Shown here: positions 1 through 11,602 of the stretch, piece after piece | Layout of the letters: the number at the start of each line of letters is the position of its first letter | Numbering within the stretch: position 1 is the first letter of the stretch | Source: Porticoccus sp. W117 | Lineage (GTDB): Bacteria > Pseudomonadota > Gammaproteobacteria > Pseudomonadales > Porticoccaceae | Direction: 5' to 3' | Length of the DNA stretch: 64,000 nucleotides | Assembly (NCBI RefSeq): GCF_030341905.1 | Contig: NZ_JATAAF010000007.1 | Location: 100,930 to 164,929, forward strand | Made by a program: the position numbers and the translations under genes | Notes under the pieces: model-generated | What the model saw: the letters and a program-made list of their open reading frames with translations, nothing else | What the model was told of the DNA's origin: nothing | Databases searched by the model: none

Positions 1-1
1 T

Positions 2-118
2 TGGCGGTTGCCTTTTTATAACCTGTCGGCACTGACTTGGACGCTGGCGTTTGTTATCTTTCTGATCGGCTACTGGCGTATTCTTACCAGTAAACGGGTA
101 GATGGGCGTCCGGGATAA
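2..118 (+). CDS. C-terminal end of a probable NnrS-family membrane protein (partial)
   Basis: Only the last 38 codons are inside the window; the reading frame is open from base 2 and ends at TAA 116-118. The translation shows a hydrophobic segment (LTWTLAFVIFLIGYWRILT) followed by a charged tail ending in VDGRPG. That ending after a final membrane helix is typical of NnrS proteins, haem/copper membrane proteins linked to nitric oxide and nitrite stress. The gene stops 14 bases before the next start and may be cotranscribed with it. The family call rests on a short tail only; another polytopic membrane protein cannot be excluded. Confidence 0.5.
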   Translation, partial: WRLPFYNLSALTWTLAFVIFLIGYWRILTSKRVDGRPG

Positions 119-132
119 TAGCGAGGCTATTT

Positions 133-879
133 ATGGAAGGTTGGGTAGAAGCAACTGTCGTTGAAAATAAACGTTGGAATCAACGGCTGTGTTCACTGAG
201 AGTAACAGCGGATGAATTGCCTGAGTTTCGCGCCGGGCAGTTCTTACGCTTAGGCCTGGAAGTCGATGGCGAGTTGGTGGCGCGCCCTTATTCCTTGGTA
301 AATGCTCCCCATGAAGCGGAGGGGGAGTTTTACTTCAATAAAGTGGACGAAGGGCCACTGTCGCCACGTCTGCACAGCCTGGAACAAGGGGGTAAGGTGT
401 GGCTGTCAAAAATGGTGGCCGGATTTTTAACTCTGGACGACATTCCACCCGGTAAGCGTTTGTGGATGCTGGCTACTGGCACCGCCTTGGGGCCATTTCT
501 TTCCATACTAAAAACCGAACAGGTGTGGCAGCAATATCAGCAAGTGATGTTGGTGCATGGAGTGCGCAGTGCTGATGAGTTGGCTTATAGTGATTTGATT
601 AGCGAGATTCAGAAGCAGCAAGGCGAAAACTTTGTGTTTCTGAAATCTGTTACCCGGGAAATTGTTGTCGATGCATTGCCTCAACGAATTCCCGATGCCA
701 TTGCCGCAGGTCATTTAGAGGCGTTATTGGGTGTGACAATAAACCCAGACGAAGATCGGGTGATGCTGTGTGGTAATCCTGGGATGGTGGAAGGCTGTGT
801 GACGCAGCTGGAAATAAAGGGTTTAAAACGCCATCGTCGCCGGAACCCGGGGCAGGTTGTGATGGAGATTTATAAATAG
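133..879 (+). CDS. fpr: Ferredoxin--NADP(+) reductase
   Basis: The 248-residue cytosolic flavoenzyme should move electrons between NADPH and ferredoxin or flavodoxin. The FAD-binding signature RPYS is at residues 51-54, followed by SLVNAP. The NADP-binding stretch LATGTALGPFL lies near residues 113-123, and the late motif MLCGNPGMVEG is near 208-218. Length fits the bacterial Fpr class (about 250-260 residues). The C-terminus ends VVMEIYK, lacking the aromatic-rich tail of the E. coli enzyme, as in the subclass with a short end. It follows the probable nnrS gene by 14 bases, so an oxidative or nitrosative stress context is possible. The family is clear; the physiological ferredoxin partner is not shown here. 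Confidence 0.88.
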   Translation: MEGWVEATVVENKRWNQRLCSLRVTADELPEFRAGQFLRLGLEVDGELVARPYSLVNAPHEAEGEFYFNKVDEGPLSPRLHSLEQGGKVWLSKMVAGFLTLDDIPPGKRLWMLATGTALGPFLSILKTEQVWQQYQQVMLVHGVRSADELAYSDLISEIQKQQGENFVFLKSVTREIVVDALPQRIPDAIAAGHLEALLGVTINPDEDRVMLCGNPGMVEGCVTQLEIKGLKRHRRRNPGQVVMEIYK

Positions 880-926
880 TCACGCCCATGACAATTAATA
901 ATAGAATTACTTTTTAGGGAAACAGT

Positions 927-1886
927 ATGGATTCTGTTGAGTATAGATACGAAGACTCAGGCGTTGGGTTTGACGAAGACAATCCGCCTCCTATGGTTGT
1001 TTCTTTAAATGACGTGACGTTGAAGTCTATAGAAGACATTTGTCACTTTCTGTGCGAATCAATCGAATTAAGGTTTGATTTGACCGGCATTGATACACAT
1101 CTGGAATCTCGGCCAATAGTATTTGAGATTTCTGAAAACCTTCGCATCAGCGAGTACACGTTTTGGTCGTTGGTTTATGATTCACAAAACGGTAATTTTG
1201 AACTTGGCAAAAAATACTTGAATACTGTTATTAATTGGCAGAAAGGCGGAGAGCTACCCCACTGCAAAGCTCAGGAGGTGGTTGGCCAGCATCCGGTTTA
1301 TGCGTACATAGAGAGATTTGTTCTCTGTTCTGATATTGCCGAAAATATAAAAACCAGCCAGTTGCAATCCATAAGCTCATTTATTGACTATTTGGCAGTC
1401 TGCGATCTGGATCATGAAGTTTGGCATCATGAGTACATCGAGCGTGTCCTGGATTTTCTTCAAAATCTTGATAGGAAAAACTTTACAAGACTTATGCTGC
1501 TGTACCTCGATTCCCAGTTTGGGGAGTATGTGCTTAACTTTTCTCGTGTCTCTGAGTCGGGTTTTTTAAAGGTGGCGGTTGACCACATCGTGGCCAGGGA
1601 TTCAGGGTGGCTTTTAAAGGTAAGGTGCTTGAGGCTGTGTGCCAATGTTTACGGCATGGATCATGAACCTGTGCTTGATATCCTACAATATTGCAGGATG
1701 AGAAAAGATGTTGGCGATGAGAACGACTTGAAGAATTTTTCCAAGGAACTGGATGTTGCTCGTCGCAATGGTGAGGTCGGGCGGAGAAATGTTGGTTCAA
1801 CGCGGATTCTTGATACCGGTTTTCACACGTACAAAGACGGGCGTTGGGTAAGAAATGAAAATGTTAGTTTTTCGGGTTCGTCTTGA
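927..1886 (+). CDS. Uncharacterised 319-residue protein
   Basis: I do not recognise this family. The protein has no signal peptide and no membrane helix. It starts with an acidic stretch (residues 1-20, with a DEDNPPP motif), then an alpha-helical middle rich in Leu, Asp and His (for example LAVCDLDHEVWHHEYIERV near 155-173). It ends with a charged region and a glycine/serine tail. The coding sequence is visibly richer in A+T than fpr or tex, with many TTT, AAA and ATA codons, which hints at horizontal acquisition. It converges on the BrnT/BrnA pair, whose last codon lies 5 bases beyond its stop. The start at 927 has a GGGA-containing leader (TAGGGAAACAGT) at suitable distance. A defence, immunity or island-cargo role is only a guess from its neighbours. 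Confidence 0.75.
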   Translation: MDSVEYRYEDSGVGFDEDNPPPMVVSLNDVTLKSIEDICHFLCESIELRFDLTGIDTHLESRPIVFEISENLRISEYTFWSLVYDSQNGNFELGKKYLNTVINWQKGGELPHCKAQEVVGQHPVYAYIERFVLCSDIAENIKTSQLQSISSFIDYLAVCDLDHEVWHHEYIERVLDFLQNLDRKNFTRLMLLYLDSQFGEYVLNFSRVSESGFLKVAVDHIVARDSGWLLKVRCLRLCANVYGMDHEPVLDILQYCRMRKDVGDENDLKNFSKELDVARRNGEVGRRNVGSTRILDTGFHTYKDGRWVRNENVSFSGSS

Positions 1887-1891
1887 AAGTT

Positions 1892-2092
1892 TTATTTTAC
1901 TCCTTCAATCAAAGCAATATCTTTTTTTAACAGGTCATTAACCATAACGCTAAGGTCAACACCCTTGGCTTTAGCTTTGGCTTTAAAGTAATTCAATACG
2001 TCGCTGTCAAGATATACAGGCAAATTCATAACCGCTTCGGGGTTATAAAACTTGCCCCGTTCGCCATTGGAAAAGTCATACTCTCTAGACAT
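1892..2092 (-). CDS. brnA: BrnA-type antitoxin
   Basis: This 66-residue protein ends with a ribbon-helix-helix-like segment: NLPVYLDSDVLNYFKAKAKAKG forms the strand and first helix (about residues 24-45) and DLSVMVNDLLKKDI the second helix. It matches the BrnA/CopG antitoxins that bind and neutralise BrnT and repress their own promoter. It begins 5 bases downstream of brnT on the same strand, the canonical order for this type II toxin-antitoxin system (toxin first, antitoxin second). The N-terminal part (SREYDFSNGERGKFY) resembles the toxin-binding region of BrnA proteins. Confidence 0.87.
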   Translation of the reverse strand: MSREYDFSNGERGKFYNPEAVMNLPVYLDSDVLNYFKAKAKAKGVDLSVMVNDLLKKDIALIEGVK

Positions 2093-2097
2093 TGCTT

Positions 2098-2391
2098 TTA
2101 ACCTTCATACTGCTTTATTTCATGTTTGGTCGCGGGTCTGGCTGAAATAATTCGTATGGTTACAGTGTTGTCTTTCTGGTCTTGGTAAGTATGCACAACT
2201 ACCAAGTAAACCTGCCCATTGCTTTGACCCAGAGTAATCCAACGCTGTTCATGCTCGTTGGAATGACTTTCATCGAAAATGGTTAATGCCATGGAGTCAG
2301 CAAATACGCTTGTCGCTTGCTCGAAAGTGACCCCGTGTTTCACCGCATTCGATCTGGCTTTAGCCGGATCCCACTCAAAATTATACTGCAC
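2098..2391 (-). CDS. brnT: BrnT-type ribonuclease toxin
   Basis: The 97-residue protein is a typical BrnT toxin, an RNase with a RelE-like fold that blocks growth by cleaving RNA. Diagnostic features are the N-terminal FEWDPAKARSNAVKHGVTFEQA segment (residues 5-26), the central RWITLGQSNGQVYLVVVHTY strands, and the C-terminal IRIISARPATKHEIKQY stretch ending the domain. It lies 18 bases downstream of the sigma-operon membrane protein on the same strand and is followed by brnA. A promoter for the pair is not obvious in those 18 bases, so it may lie within the preceding gene or the pair may be read from the sigma operon. Confidence 0.92.
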   Translation of the reverse strand: MQYNFEWDPAKARSNAVKHGVTFEQATSVFADSMALTIFDESHSNEHEQRWITLGQSNGQVYLVVVHTYQDQKDNTVTIRIISARPATKHEIKQYEG

Positions 2392-2409
2392 CGGTCATCC
2401 TTGTATGTT

Positions 2410-2781
2410 TCAAATCCACTCCCGATAATTCGCCCAAATTACCGTTCCTGCTGCCACCAACAACCCAGCTGCAATTGCCGCCAGTGCAGGCAGTCCAATA
2501 GTAATGCTCGATATTTGTGCCAGCCATTGATTGGCCGGAGCCGCAAAGGAGGGCAGCAGGGCGGCGGCACAACCAGTTCCTAACACCGCAGAACCCAGAA
2601 TAATTCCGTTCTTTTTACCAGCGCTGAGGCGGCTGCCCGGTTGCGCGGGAAGGTCGGCGATCACGTTGTCGCTAAAGCCATCATCCCTTAAATAGGGTTC
2701 AGTGGTTCGGGCTGAACTGAACAGGGCGTCCAGTGCGTCTGGCTGCGAGTTGCTGTGATTGTCTGAAATAGGTGTGTTCAT
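2410..2781 (-). CDS. Probable membrane anti-sigma-like protein encoded after an ECF sigma factor
   Basis: The start is chosen at ATG 2779-2781, which overlaps the sigma stop as ATGA; an in-frame start 21 bases upstream is less likely. The 123-residue product has a soluble N-terminus of about 60 residues containing DALDALFSSAR and DDGFSDNVIADLP. This pattern is common in small proteins following ECF sigma genes. Two hydrophobic segments follow (about 62-81 and 90-115), then a WANYREWI end. The tight translational coupling suggests it sequesters or modulates the sigma factor at the inner membrane. That role is inferred from position and layout; no classic ZAS zinc motif (HxxxCxxC) is present. 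Confidence 0.72.
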   Translation of the reverse strand: MNTPISDNHSNSQPDALDALFSSARTTEPYLRDDGFSDNVIADLPAQPGSRLSAGKKNGIILGSAVLGTGCAAALLPSFAAPANQWLAQISSITIGLPALAAIAAGLLVAAGTVIWANYREWI

Positions 2782-3323
2782 GGTGTCACCGTTGTCTGCC
2801 ATGCAGAGAGTAGCACTTTTAGTTTTTCCCGACCACGCTGGATATGGCTTTTCACCGTGCCTAGCGGGCTGTCCATAATTTGCGATATTTCCTGATGGGT
2901 GTGTTCCCGCTGTAAATGCAGGTGCAGGGCCATGGCCTGTTCCGGTGGTAGTTGTGCCAGGGCTCTGGAAATATCCCGGTGAAGATCCGTTTCTCCGGCT
3001 GGGGTGTGACCTTCATGGTCGTCTTCATTTTCCGACAGCGGCTCCGTGGGTTTGCGGGAGCGGTAGTAGCTGGCGAACTGCCGGTAGGCAATGCGGTAAA
3101 GCCAGGTGTAGAAATTGGCGTCACCGCGAAAGCTGCTCAGGTTGGCAAAGGCCTTGATAAAGGTCTCCTGTGCCAGGTCATCCGCCAGTGCTTCGTCCCA
3201 ACCGGTTAGCTGGCGCAGACTGTAGCGCAGCTGTGACTGGTAGCGGTTGACCAGCTCGCGGTAGGCGCGCTGGTCGTTGGCGGTGAGAACCCTGGCAATC
3301 AGGGTTCTGTCGTCGTTGGTCAT
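2778..3323 (-). CDS. RNA polymerase sigma factor, ECF (sigma-70) family
   Basis: The 181-residue protein has the two ECF domains. Region 2 spans about residues 14-85, with the core-binding motif DDLAQETFIKAF and the promoter-melting segment ANFYTWLYRIAYRQFASYYR. Region 4 spans about 122-172, with LPPEQAMALHLHLQREHTHQEISQIMDSPLGTVKSHIQRGR forming the helix-turn-helix. An acidic linker (SENEDDHEGH) joins them. It starts 3 bases after the DUF6249-like gene and overlaps the next gene by ATGA, so the three are one operon. The signal it answers to is not evident from the sequence. Confidence 0.94.
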   Translation of the reverse strand: MTNDDRTLIARVLTANDQRAYRELVNRYQSQLRYSLRQLTGWDEALADDLAQETFIKAFANLSSFRGDANFYTWLYRIAYRQFASYYRSRKPTEPLSENEDDHEGHTPAGETDLHRDISRALAQLPPEQAMALHLHLQREHTHQEISQIMDSPLGTVKSHIQRGREKLKVLLSAWQTTVTP

Positions 3324-3326
3324 GGA

Positions 3327-4019
3327 TTATTTGCCCAGACCGTCGCTGTTTTTACTTTCCAGTTTCCAGACAAGCAGTTGCGCCAAGCCTATACAGAGAG
3401 GGATCAATCCCAGGCCCATTCCAGGTGTGGCACCGACGATGGTAAAGAAGCCGATAATGCCCAGGCCGACACCGATCATTACCAGGCCTTTGTGCAGGTT
3501 GCTTTTGGGGTCTTGCTGCCGTTGCAGACCTTGCAAGACTTCGCCGGGAATATCTTTGCCCGAAGCCACGTAATTGTTGATAGTTTCATGGGTCAGGCGG
3601 CGCTTTTTAAATGAGCTGTAAAGCGCTATGGCGACGATAATCACTGGGGCACCCAAGCTGAGTATCACAGCCACCAGGCCAATTAACATGCCCATGAATG
3701 GGGTGTCACCTTCGCTGCCAATCTTGATATTAACTTCGCCCAGCTCTTTCAGCGCCTCTTTGGCGTCGTAAAGGCCTTCTCGCAGTTCTTCTTTCTCTTC
3801 GTCCGAGAGTTCGGATTGTTCTTCTTCAATCTTCTTGCTGATGCGGTCAAACAAGCGATCGATTTTTTCATCCTTGCTGCGCTTTTTGCTTTCCTGCTCT
3901 TGCAGCGCTAATTCCGTCTGTTCTTCGACAGGTGCTTGCTCCTGTTCTGCCCATGAGGGCGGAACGCAGATAACTAACACCAGTAGCAGGGTCAGCAGGG
4001 GGGCGGTCAAGGTTTTCAT
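3327..4019 (-). CDS. DUF6249-like membrane protein with signal peptide and coiled coil
   Basis: The start is placed at ATG 4017-4019, preceded by GAGGAATACC and opening a good signal peptide (MKTLTAPLLTLLLVLVICVPPSWAEQ, cleavage after Ala). The 230-residue product then has a highly charged Glu/Lys-rich region (about 30-95, probable coiled coil). A membrane segment follows (MGMLIGLVAVILSLGAPVIIVAIALY), then a short cytoplasmic loop with THETINNYVASGKDIP, then two more hydrophobic segments. The THETI-N-YVASGKDIP motif and helix arrangement match DUF6249-type proteins commonly encoded upstream of ECF sigma genes. It is the first gene of the sigma operon and may be its sensor or its target. This is inference. 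Confidence 0.8.
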   Translation of the reverse strand: MKTLTAPLLTLLLVLVICVPPSWAEQEQAPVEEQTELALQEQESKKRSKDEKIDRLFDRISKKIEEEQSELSDEEKEELREGLYDAKEALKELGEVNIKIGSEGDTPFMGMLIGLVAVILSLGAPVIIVAIALYSSFKKRRLTHETINNYVASGKDIPGEVLQGLQRQQDPKSNLHKGLVMIGVGLGIIGFFTIVGATPGMGLGLIPLCIGLAQLLVWKLESKNSDGLGK

Positions 4020-4203
4020 GGTATTCCTCGCAGTCTTTCGGGGTGTTTGCAGGTTGTGGGCGATTGTAGCCGATAAAGCCGCAATCGCCCCTTCGAACAC
4101 TTAGACGCGGGGAAGGTGGGGTTTGGATGCAGGGAAATAAAAATTTTGTTGCGTGTTACGGGTTGTGGGTTTCGCGAAACTCGAAACCCGCAACTCGAAA
4201 CGT

Positions 4204-6543
4204 TTAAAGACGCTTGCCCTTGTTGTTTTGCGCTTTAGCAAACAGCGCCGCCATTGTGCCGGAGGCCTGTGGTTGCTGGCGATTCTGGGGCTTGTTCTGG
4301 CGCGGTTTGCCAGCATTGCGACTTTGTGGTTGGCGTTTGTTGTTTTCCCCCGGTTGGTCATCCAGACGCATAGACAGGCCAATGCGTTTGCGGGGGATAT
4401 CCACTTCCATCACTTTCACTTTGACGATGTCGCCGGTTTTTACCACTTTGCGGGGGTCTTCCACAAAGCTGTGGGAGAGGGCGGAGATATGCACCAGACC
4501 GTCCTGGTGAACACCGATATCCACAAAGGCGCCAAAGTTGGCCACATTGGTGACAGTGCCTTCTAACACCATACCCGGTTCCAGGTCTTTCAGGGTTTCC
4601 ACTCCTTCCATAAAGGTGGCGGCCTTGAATTCCGGGCGTGGGTCGCGGCCGGGTTTGTCCAGCTCTTTGATAATGTCGGTGACGGTGGGAATGCCGAATT
4701 GATCGTCGGTGTAATCCACCGCTTTGAGGCTGCGCAGTGTGGCGCTGTCGCCCAACAGTAGCTTGACGTCTTTGCCTTGCTTGTTGGCAATGCGTTCAAC
4801 CACCTGATAGGACTCCGGGTGAACCGCTGAACTGTCCAGTGGGTTGTCGCCGTTGGCAATGCGCAGGAAGCCGGCGGCCTGCTCAAAGGTTTTGTCCCCC
4901 AGGCGGGGCACCTTTTTCAGTTCTTTGCGGCTTTTGAATACGCCGTTGGCGTCCCGGTAGGTGACGATATTGTCGGCGATGGTCTGGTTAAGGCCGGAGA
5001 CACGACGTAGCAAGGCGGCGGAGGCGGTGTTTACTTCCACACCCACGGCGTTTACGCAGTCTTCCACCACAGCGTCCAGGCTTTGCGCCAGTTGGCTCTG
5101 GCTAACATCGTGTTGGTATTGGCCGACACCGATGGATTTGGGTTCGATTTTTACCAGCTCCGCCAGTGGGTCTTGCAGGCGGCGGCCGATAGATACCGCA
5201 CCGCGAATGGTGACGTCCAGGTCGGGAAATTCTTTGGCGGCAAATTCGGAGGCAGAGTAAACAGAAGCACCGGCTTCGCTCACCATAATTTTTTGCAGCT
5301 TCAGCTCTGGGTGGCGTTTGATCAGATCGCCAGCGAGCTTGTCTGTTTCACGGGAAGCGGTGCCGTTGCCGATAGCCACCAGCTCAATACTGTGGGCTGC
5401 TGCCAACTTGGCCAATACGGCAATGGATTGATCCCACTGGTTTTTCGGCGCGTGGGGGAAGATGGCGCCGTGATCCACCAGTTTGCCGGTGGCATCGATC
5501 ACCGCCACCTTTACGCCGGTACGCAGACCAGGGTCGAGGGCAATTGTGGCTTTCAGTCCAGCAGGGGCGGCCAGCAGCAGGTCTTTCAGGTTTTCGGCAA
5601 AAACAGTAATGGCTTCAGTTTCCGCTTGCTGGCGCAAGTCGCCCAGCAAGTCAGTTTCGATATGGGAATGCAGCTTGACTCGCCAGGTCCAGCGCACCAC
5701 TTCGCTCAGCCACTTATCAGCCGGGCGGCTCTGGTCAGCAATATTAAAATGGCTGGCGATGCGAGTTTCGCAGGGGTGCTTAACCAGCGGACTGGCGTTT
5801 TCCGGCTGCGGTAAGTCCACCTTGATATGTAAAAAGCCTTCGCGACGGCCGCGGAACATGGCCAGCGCTCGGTGAGACGGTGTCTTTTTCAGAGGTTCAC
5901 TGTGCTCAAAGTAGTCAGAGTACTTGCTGCCTTCCTGCTCCTTCCCCGGCGCAACCGTGCTGTTTAAAACACCTTGATCCAGAATTTGCTGGCGCAACTG
6001 ACCCAGCAGCTCGGCATCTTCGCTGAAGCGTTCCATCAAAATAAATTTGGCACCATCCAGAGCGGCCTTGGTATCGTCAATTTTGTGGTCGGGGTTCAGG
6101 TAGCTCGTCGCTTCGGTTTCTGGTTCCAGGCTGGGGTCGTTAAACAGCGCATCTGCCAACGGTTCCAGGCCCGCCTCGATGGCAATCTGACCCTTAGTGC
6201 GACGCTTGGGCTTGTAGGGTAAATAAAGGTCTTCCAGACGGGTTTTGGTGTCTGCAGAGAGAATGCTGGTTTTCAGCTCCGGGGTCAGTTTGCCCTGTTC
6301 TTCGATGCTGTTAAGGATGGTGCCTCGGCGCTCTTCCATTTCACGCAGGTAAACAAGGCGATCCTGCAAGGTGCGCAACTGGCTGTCGTCCAGGCCGCCG
6401 GTGACCTCTTTGCGGTAGCGAGAAATAAAAGGCACGGTGGCGCCTTCGTCCAGCAGTTCTACCGCAGCGTCTACCTGGCGGGTGGTGACGCTGAGTTCGT
6501 TGGCAATGGTGTCGACAATGGATTTCAGGGTTGCTGCAGACAT
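4204..6543 (-). CDS. tex: Tex-family RNA-binding transcription accessory protein
   Basis: The 779-residue protein is Tex. It carries the N-terminal Tex domain with [22 protein letters not shown] (about 31-52), a YqgF-like RNase H-fold domain (about 320-450, [16 protein letters not shown]), a helix-hairpin-helix region (about 480-560, [21 protein letters not shown]) and a C-terminal S1 RNA-binding domain (about 645-715, [26 protein letters not shown]). A basic, Gln/Asn-rich tail follows. I place the start at ATG 6541-6543, giving the usual [14 protein letters not shown] beginning; a TTG 48 bases upstream is in frame but unneeded. It is divergent from the methyltransferase gene. Tex is a broadly conserved nucleic-acid-binding factor affecting transcription and toxin expression in several bacteria. 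Confidence 0.96.
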   Translation of the reverse strand: MSAATLKSIVDTIANELSVTTRQVDAAVELLDEGATVPFISRYRKEVTGGLDDSQLRTLQDRLVYLREMEERRGTILNSIEEQGKLTPELKTSILSADTKTRLEDLYLPYKPKRRTKGQIAIEAGLEPLADALFNDPSLEPETEATSYLNPDHKIDDTKAALDGAKFILMERFSEDAELLGQLRQQILDQGVLNSTVAPGKEQEGSKYSDYFEHSEPLKKTPSHRALAMFRGRREGFLHIKVDLPQPENASPLVKHPCETRIASHFNIADQSRPADKWLSEVVRWTWRVKLHSHIETDLLGDLRQQAETEAITVFAENLKDLLLAAPAGLKATIALDPGLRTGVKVAVIDATGKLVDHGAIFPHAPKNQWDQSIAVLAKLAAAHSIELVAIGNGTASRETDKLAGDLIKRHPELKLQKIMVSEAGASVYSASEFAAKEFPDLDVTIRGAVSIGRRLQDPLAELVKIEPKSIGVGQYQHDVSQSQLAQSLDAVVEDCVNAVGVEVNTASAALLRRVSGLNQTIADNIVTYRDANGVFKSRKELKKVPRLGDKTFEQAAGFLRIANGDNPLDSSAVHPESYQVVERIANKQGKDVKLLLGDSATLRSLKAVDYTDDQFGIPTVTDIIKELDKPGRDPRPEFKAATFMEGVETLKDLEPGMVLEGTVTNVANFGAFVDIGVHQDGLVHISALSHSFVEDPRKVVKTGDIVKVKVMEVDIPRKRIGLSMRLDDQPGENNKRQPQSRNAGKPRQNKPQNRQQPQASGTMAALFAKAQNNKGKRL

Positions 6544-6649
6544 AGGTAAAGCGGGCCGTTTGGAAATAGAAAGGCGGCGATTATTAACCAAACCGGTGGC
6601 ATCAGGTAGTCTTGTATTTGCCCGGTAACTGTGTTTTTACTGCACAACC

Positions 6650-7300
6650 ATGAGTCCTACCTATTGCCCACTTTGTCATAGCCCTGATATTCAGTCCTAC
6701 AGCCGGGATAAAAGCCGCCACTACCTGAATTGCCAACAGTGCCAGCTGGTGTTTGTGCCCACTGAACAACACCTGAGTGCCGAGCAAGAGAAAGCGGTAT
6801 ACGACCTCCATCAAAACGAGATCCACGATGCTGGCTATCGCCGTTTTTTAAGTCGCCTTTACACACCATTGATAGAGCGTTTGCCTGCGGGCGCTCAGGG
6901 GCTGGATTTTGGCTGTGGCCCCGGCCCGGCGCTGGCGGAAATGTTTCGTGAAGTGTGCTATCCAGTCAATCTGTATGATTGTTTTTACCATCCCAACCGA
7001 AACGCTCTGGAAAAACAGTACGATTTTATTGTCGCTACCGAGGTGGTGGAGCACTTGTCACAGCCGGGGTTGGAGCTTCAGCGCCTGTGGCAACTGCTAA
7101 AACCGAATGGTTGGCTGGGGCTGATGACCAAACTGGTTATCGACCTAGAGGCTTTTAACAGTTGGCACTACAAAAACGATTTAACCCATATCTGCTTCTT
7201 CAGTCGTGCCACATTCGTCTGGCTGGCGGGGCAGTGGGGCGCTACGGTGGAATTTGCCGGTAGTGATGTCATTTTGTTGCACAAACCAGCGGCTGAATAA
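6650..7300 (+). CDS. Class I SAM-dependent methyltransferase with N-terminal zinc ribbon
   Basis: The 216-residue protein begins with a CPLC(x)n CQQC pair (residues 6-9 and about 29-32), likely a structural zinc site. It continues with a Rossmann methyltransferase: motif I LDFGCGPGPALAEM near residues 84-97, and an FIVATEVVEHLSQP post-II region near 125-138, followed by GWLGLMTKLV. The arrangement matches methyltransferases of the Methyltransf_11/23 type whose substrate is usually unknown. The start at ATG 6650 is the first good one. It stands alone between tex (divergent) and fadB, 121 bases away. Confidence 0.86.
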   Translation: MSPTYCPLCHSPDIQSYSRDKSRHYLNCQQCQLVFVPTEQHLSAEQEKAVYDLHQNEIHDAGYRRFLSRLYTPLIERLPAGAQGLDFGCGPGPALAEMFREVCYPVNLYDCFYHPNRNALEKQYDFIVATEVVEHLSQPGLELQRLWQLLKPNGWLGLMTKLVIDLEAFNSWHYKNDLTHICFFSRATFVWLAGQWGATVEFAGSDVILLHKPAAE

Positions 7301-7421
7301 AACCACTGAGTCACAAACAAGGTAGCCAATATTTACGAAACCGTGGTCGTATTTCTGGTCACGGAAGGGAAATTCCCCTTACACTCAACCCGTTATAACA
7401 GAAACCCGATGGAAACCAGTT

Positions 7422-10768
<3,347 letters not shown>

Positions 10769-10805
10769 TTTGAACCATTGGCGTGAAAACCATCTACTAC
10801 TTGGG

Positions 10806-10876
10806 TTTCCAGACACGCTGTAAACGCTTCCCAGTGCGCTCCTTGGCCGCTATCCCTGCGGCCAAAGGTCTGGAAA
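10806..10876 (+). repeat. Folded repeat element, family A, copy 1
   Basis: Nine-base perfect inverted arms (TTTCCAGAC at 10806-10814, GTCTGGAAA at 10868-10876) enclose a core reading ACGCTGTAAA, a small hairpin with loop TCCC, CGCTCC, then a long hairpin TTGGCCGC-TATCCCT-GCGGCCAA. The same core recurs at 15253-15342, 57118-57227 and 57286-57392 with different arms. It lies just past fadA and could act as a transcription barrier or structured 3' end. I cannot match it to a named REP or BIME class from memory. Confidence 0.85.
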
Positions 10877-10927
10877 GGCACCGCCGGCTCCTGATTGCCA
10901 CACAACCCAACAAACCGAACTCAAACA

Positions 10928-10958
10928 AAAACGCCCCACCAATTGGCGGGGCGTTTTA
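10928..10958. terminator. Bidirectional rho-independent terminator between fadA and the lipoprotein gene
   Basis: The hairpin AAAACGCCCC ... GGGGCGTTTT has an A tract on one side and a T tract on the other. It can end transcripts from fadA (+) and from the convergent lipoprotein gene (-). Confidence 0.85.
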
Positions 10959-10974
10959 AGGTCAGTATGTTATT

Positions 10975-11295
10975 TTACTGCGGGTGACCCAGCTCATTGA
11001 GCTTATCGCCAAGCTCGTCGGCTTTCTCTTCGGCAGCGTCTTTCATTTCTTCTATCTTATCTTCTGCGGCTTCTTGGACTTCCTCTACTTTCTCTTTGGC
11101 TGCGTCCATGGCTTCCTCACCGGCGGCCTTACCTTGCTCAACCAGATCGTTGGCGGTGTTGGCCGCATCCTGAGCGCTGCTTTCAATGCTGCTGGCTGCT
11201 TCATTGGATGATGTATTGGTGGTGCTGTCGCCGCTGCATGCGGTGAGCAGGGCTGCCAAACCAATAAAAGTCATAAAAGTGATTAAGTTTTTCAT
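10975..11295 (-). CDS. Small Ala/Glu/Lys-rich coiled-coil lipoprotein
   Basis: The start is placed at ATG 11293-11295, giving a classic lipoprotein signal (MKNLITFMTFIGLAALLTACSGD, lipobox LTAC). The mature part of about 85 residues begins with a Ser/Thr/Asn linker. It then runs as one long charged helix (ANDLVEQGKAAGEEAMDAAKEKVEEVQ and onward) with repeating AxxK/E patterns, likely a coiled coil, ending ELGHPQ. It resembles small periplasmic lipoproteins sometimes annotated as YtxH- or late-embryogenesis-like. Function is not known. It faces fadA across a shared terminator and is divergent from tRNA-Leu. Confidence 0.8.
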   Translation of the reverse strand: MKNLITFMTFIGLAALLTACSGDSTTNTSSNEAASSIESSAQDAANTANDLVEQGKAAGEEAMDAAKEKVEEVQEAAEDKIEEMKDAAEEKADELGDKLNELGHPQ

Positions 11296-11388
11296 GGTTA
11301 TCCCCATTGTAATCAGTTTGTTACATTTAAAACCTCGCCTGTCTTCGCAGGCCTGTTTGCACCTGAATCCTAGCTGAAAATTGAGCGG

Positions 11389-11417
11389 TTGCCCAGTGGC
11401 AGTGCCTGTGGCAAAAT
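11389..11417 (+). promoter_or_regulatory. Probable sigma-70 promoter of tRNA-Leu
   Basis: TTGCCC (11389-11394), a 17-base spacer and CAAAAT (11412-11417) lie 46 bases before the tRNA. A GC-rich stretch (CTGCCCCC) sits just after the -10, as in stringently controlled stable-RNA promoters. Confidence 0.5.
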
Positions 11418-11463
11418 CTGCCCCCTTTTTTGCGGGGGCCTAACCGCCAGGCTGCCGTAAAGC

Positions 11464-11548
<85 letters not shown>

Positions 11549-11602
11549 TTTTATCGGGCCTCCACGGCCTTACATGAGAAAGCAATACGCTAGAGGAACA
11601 AC

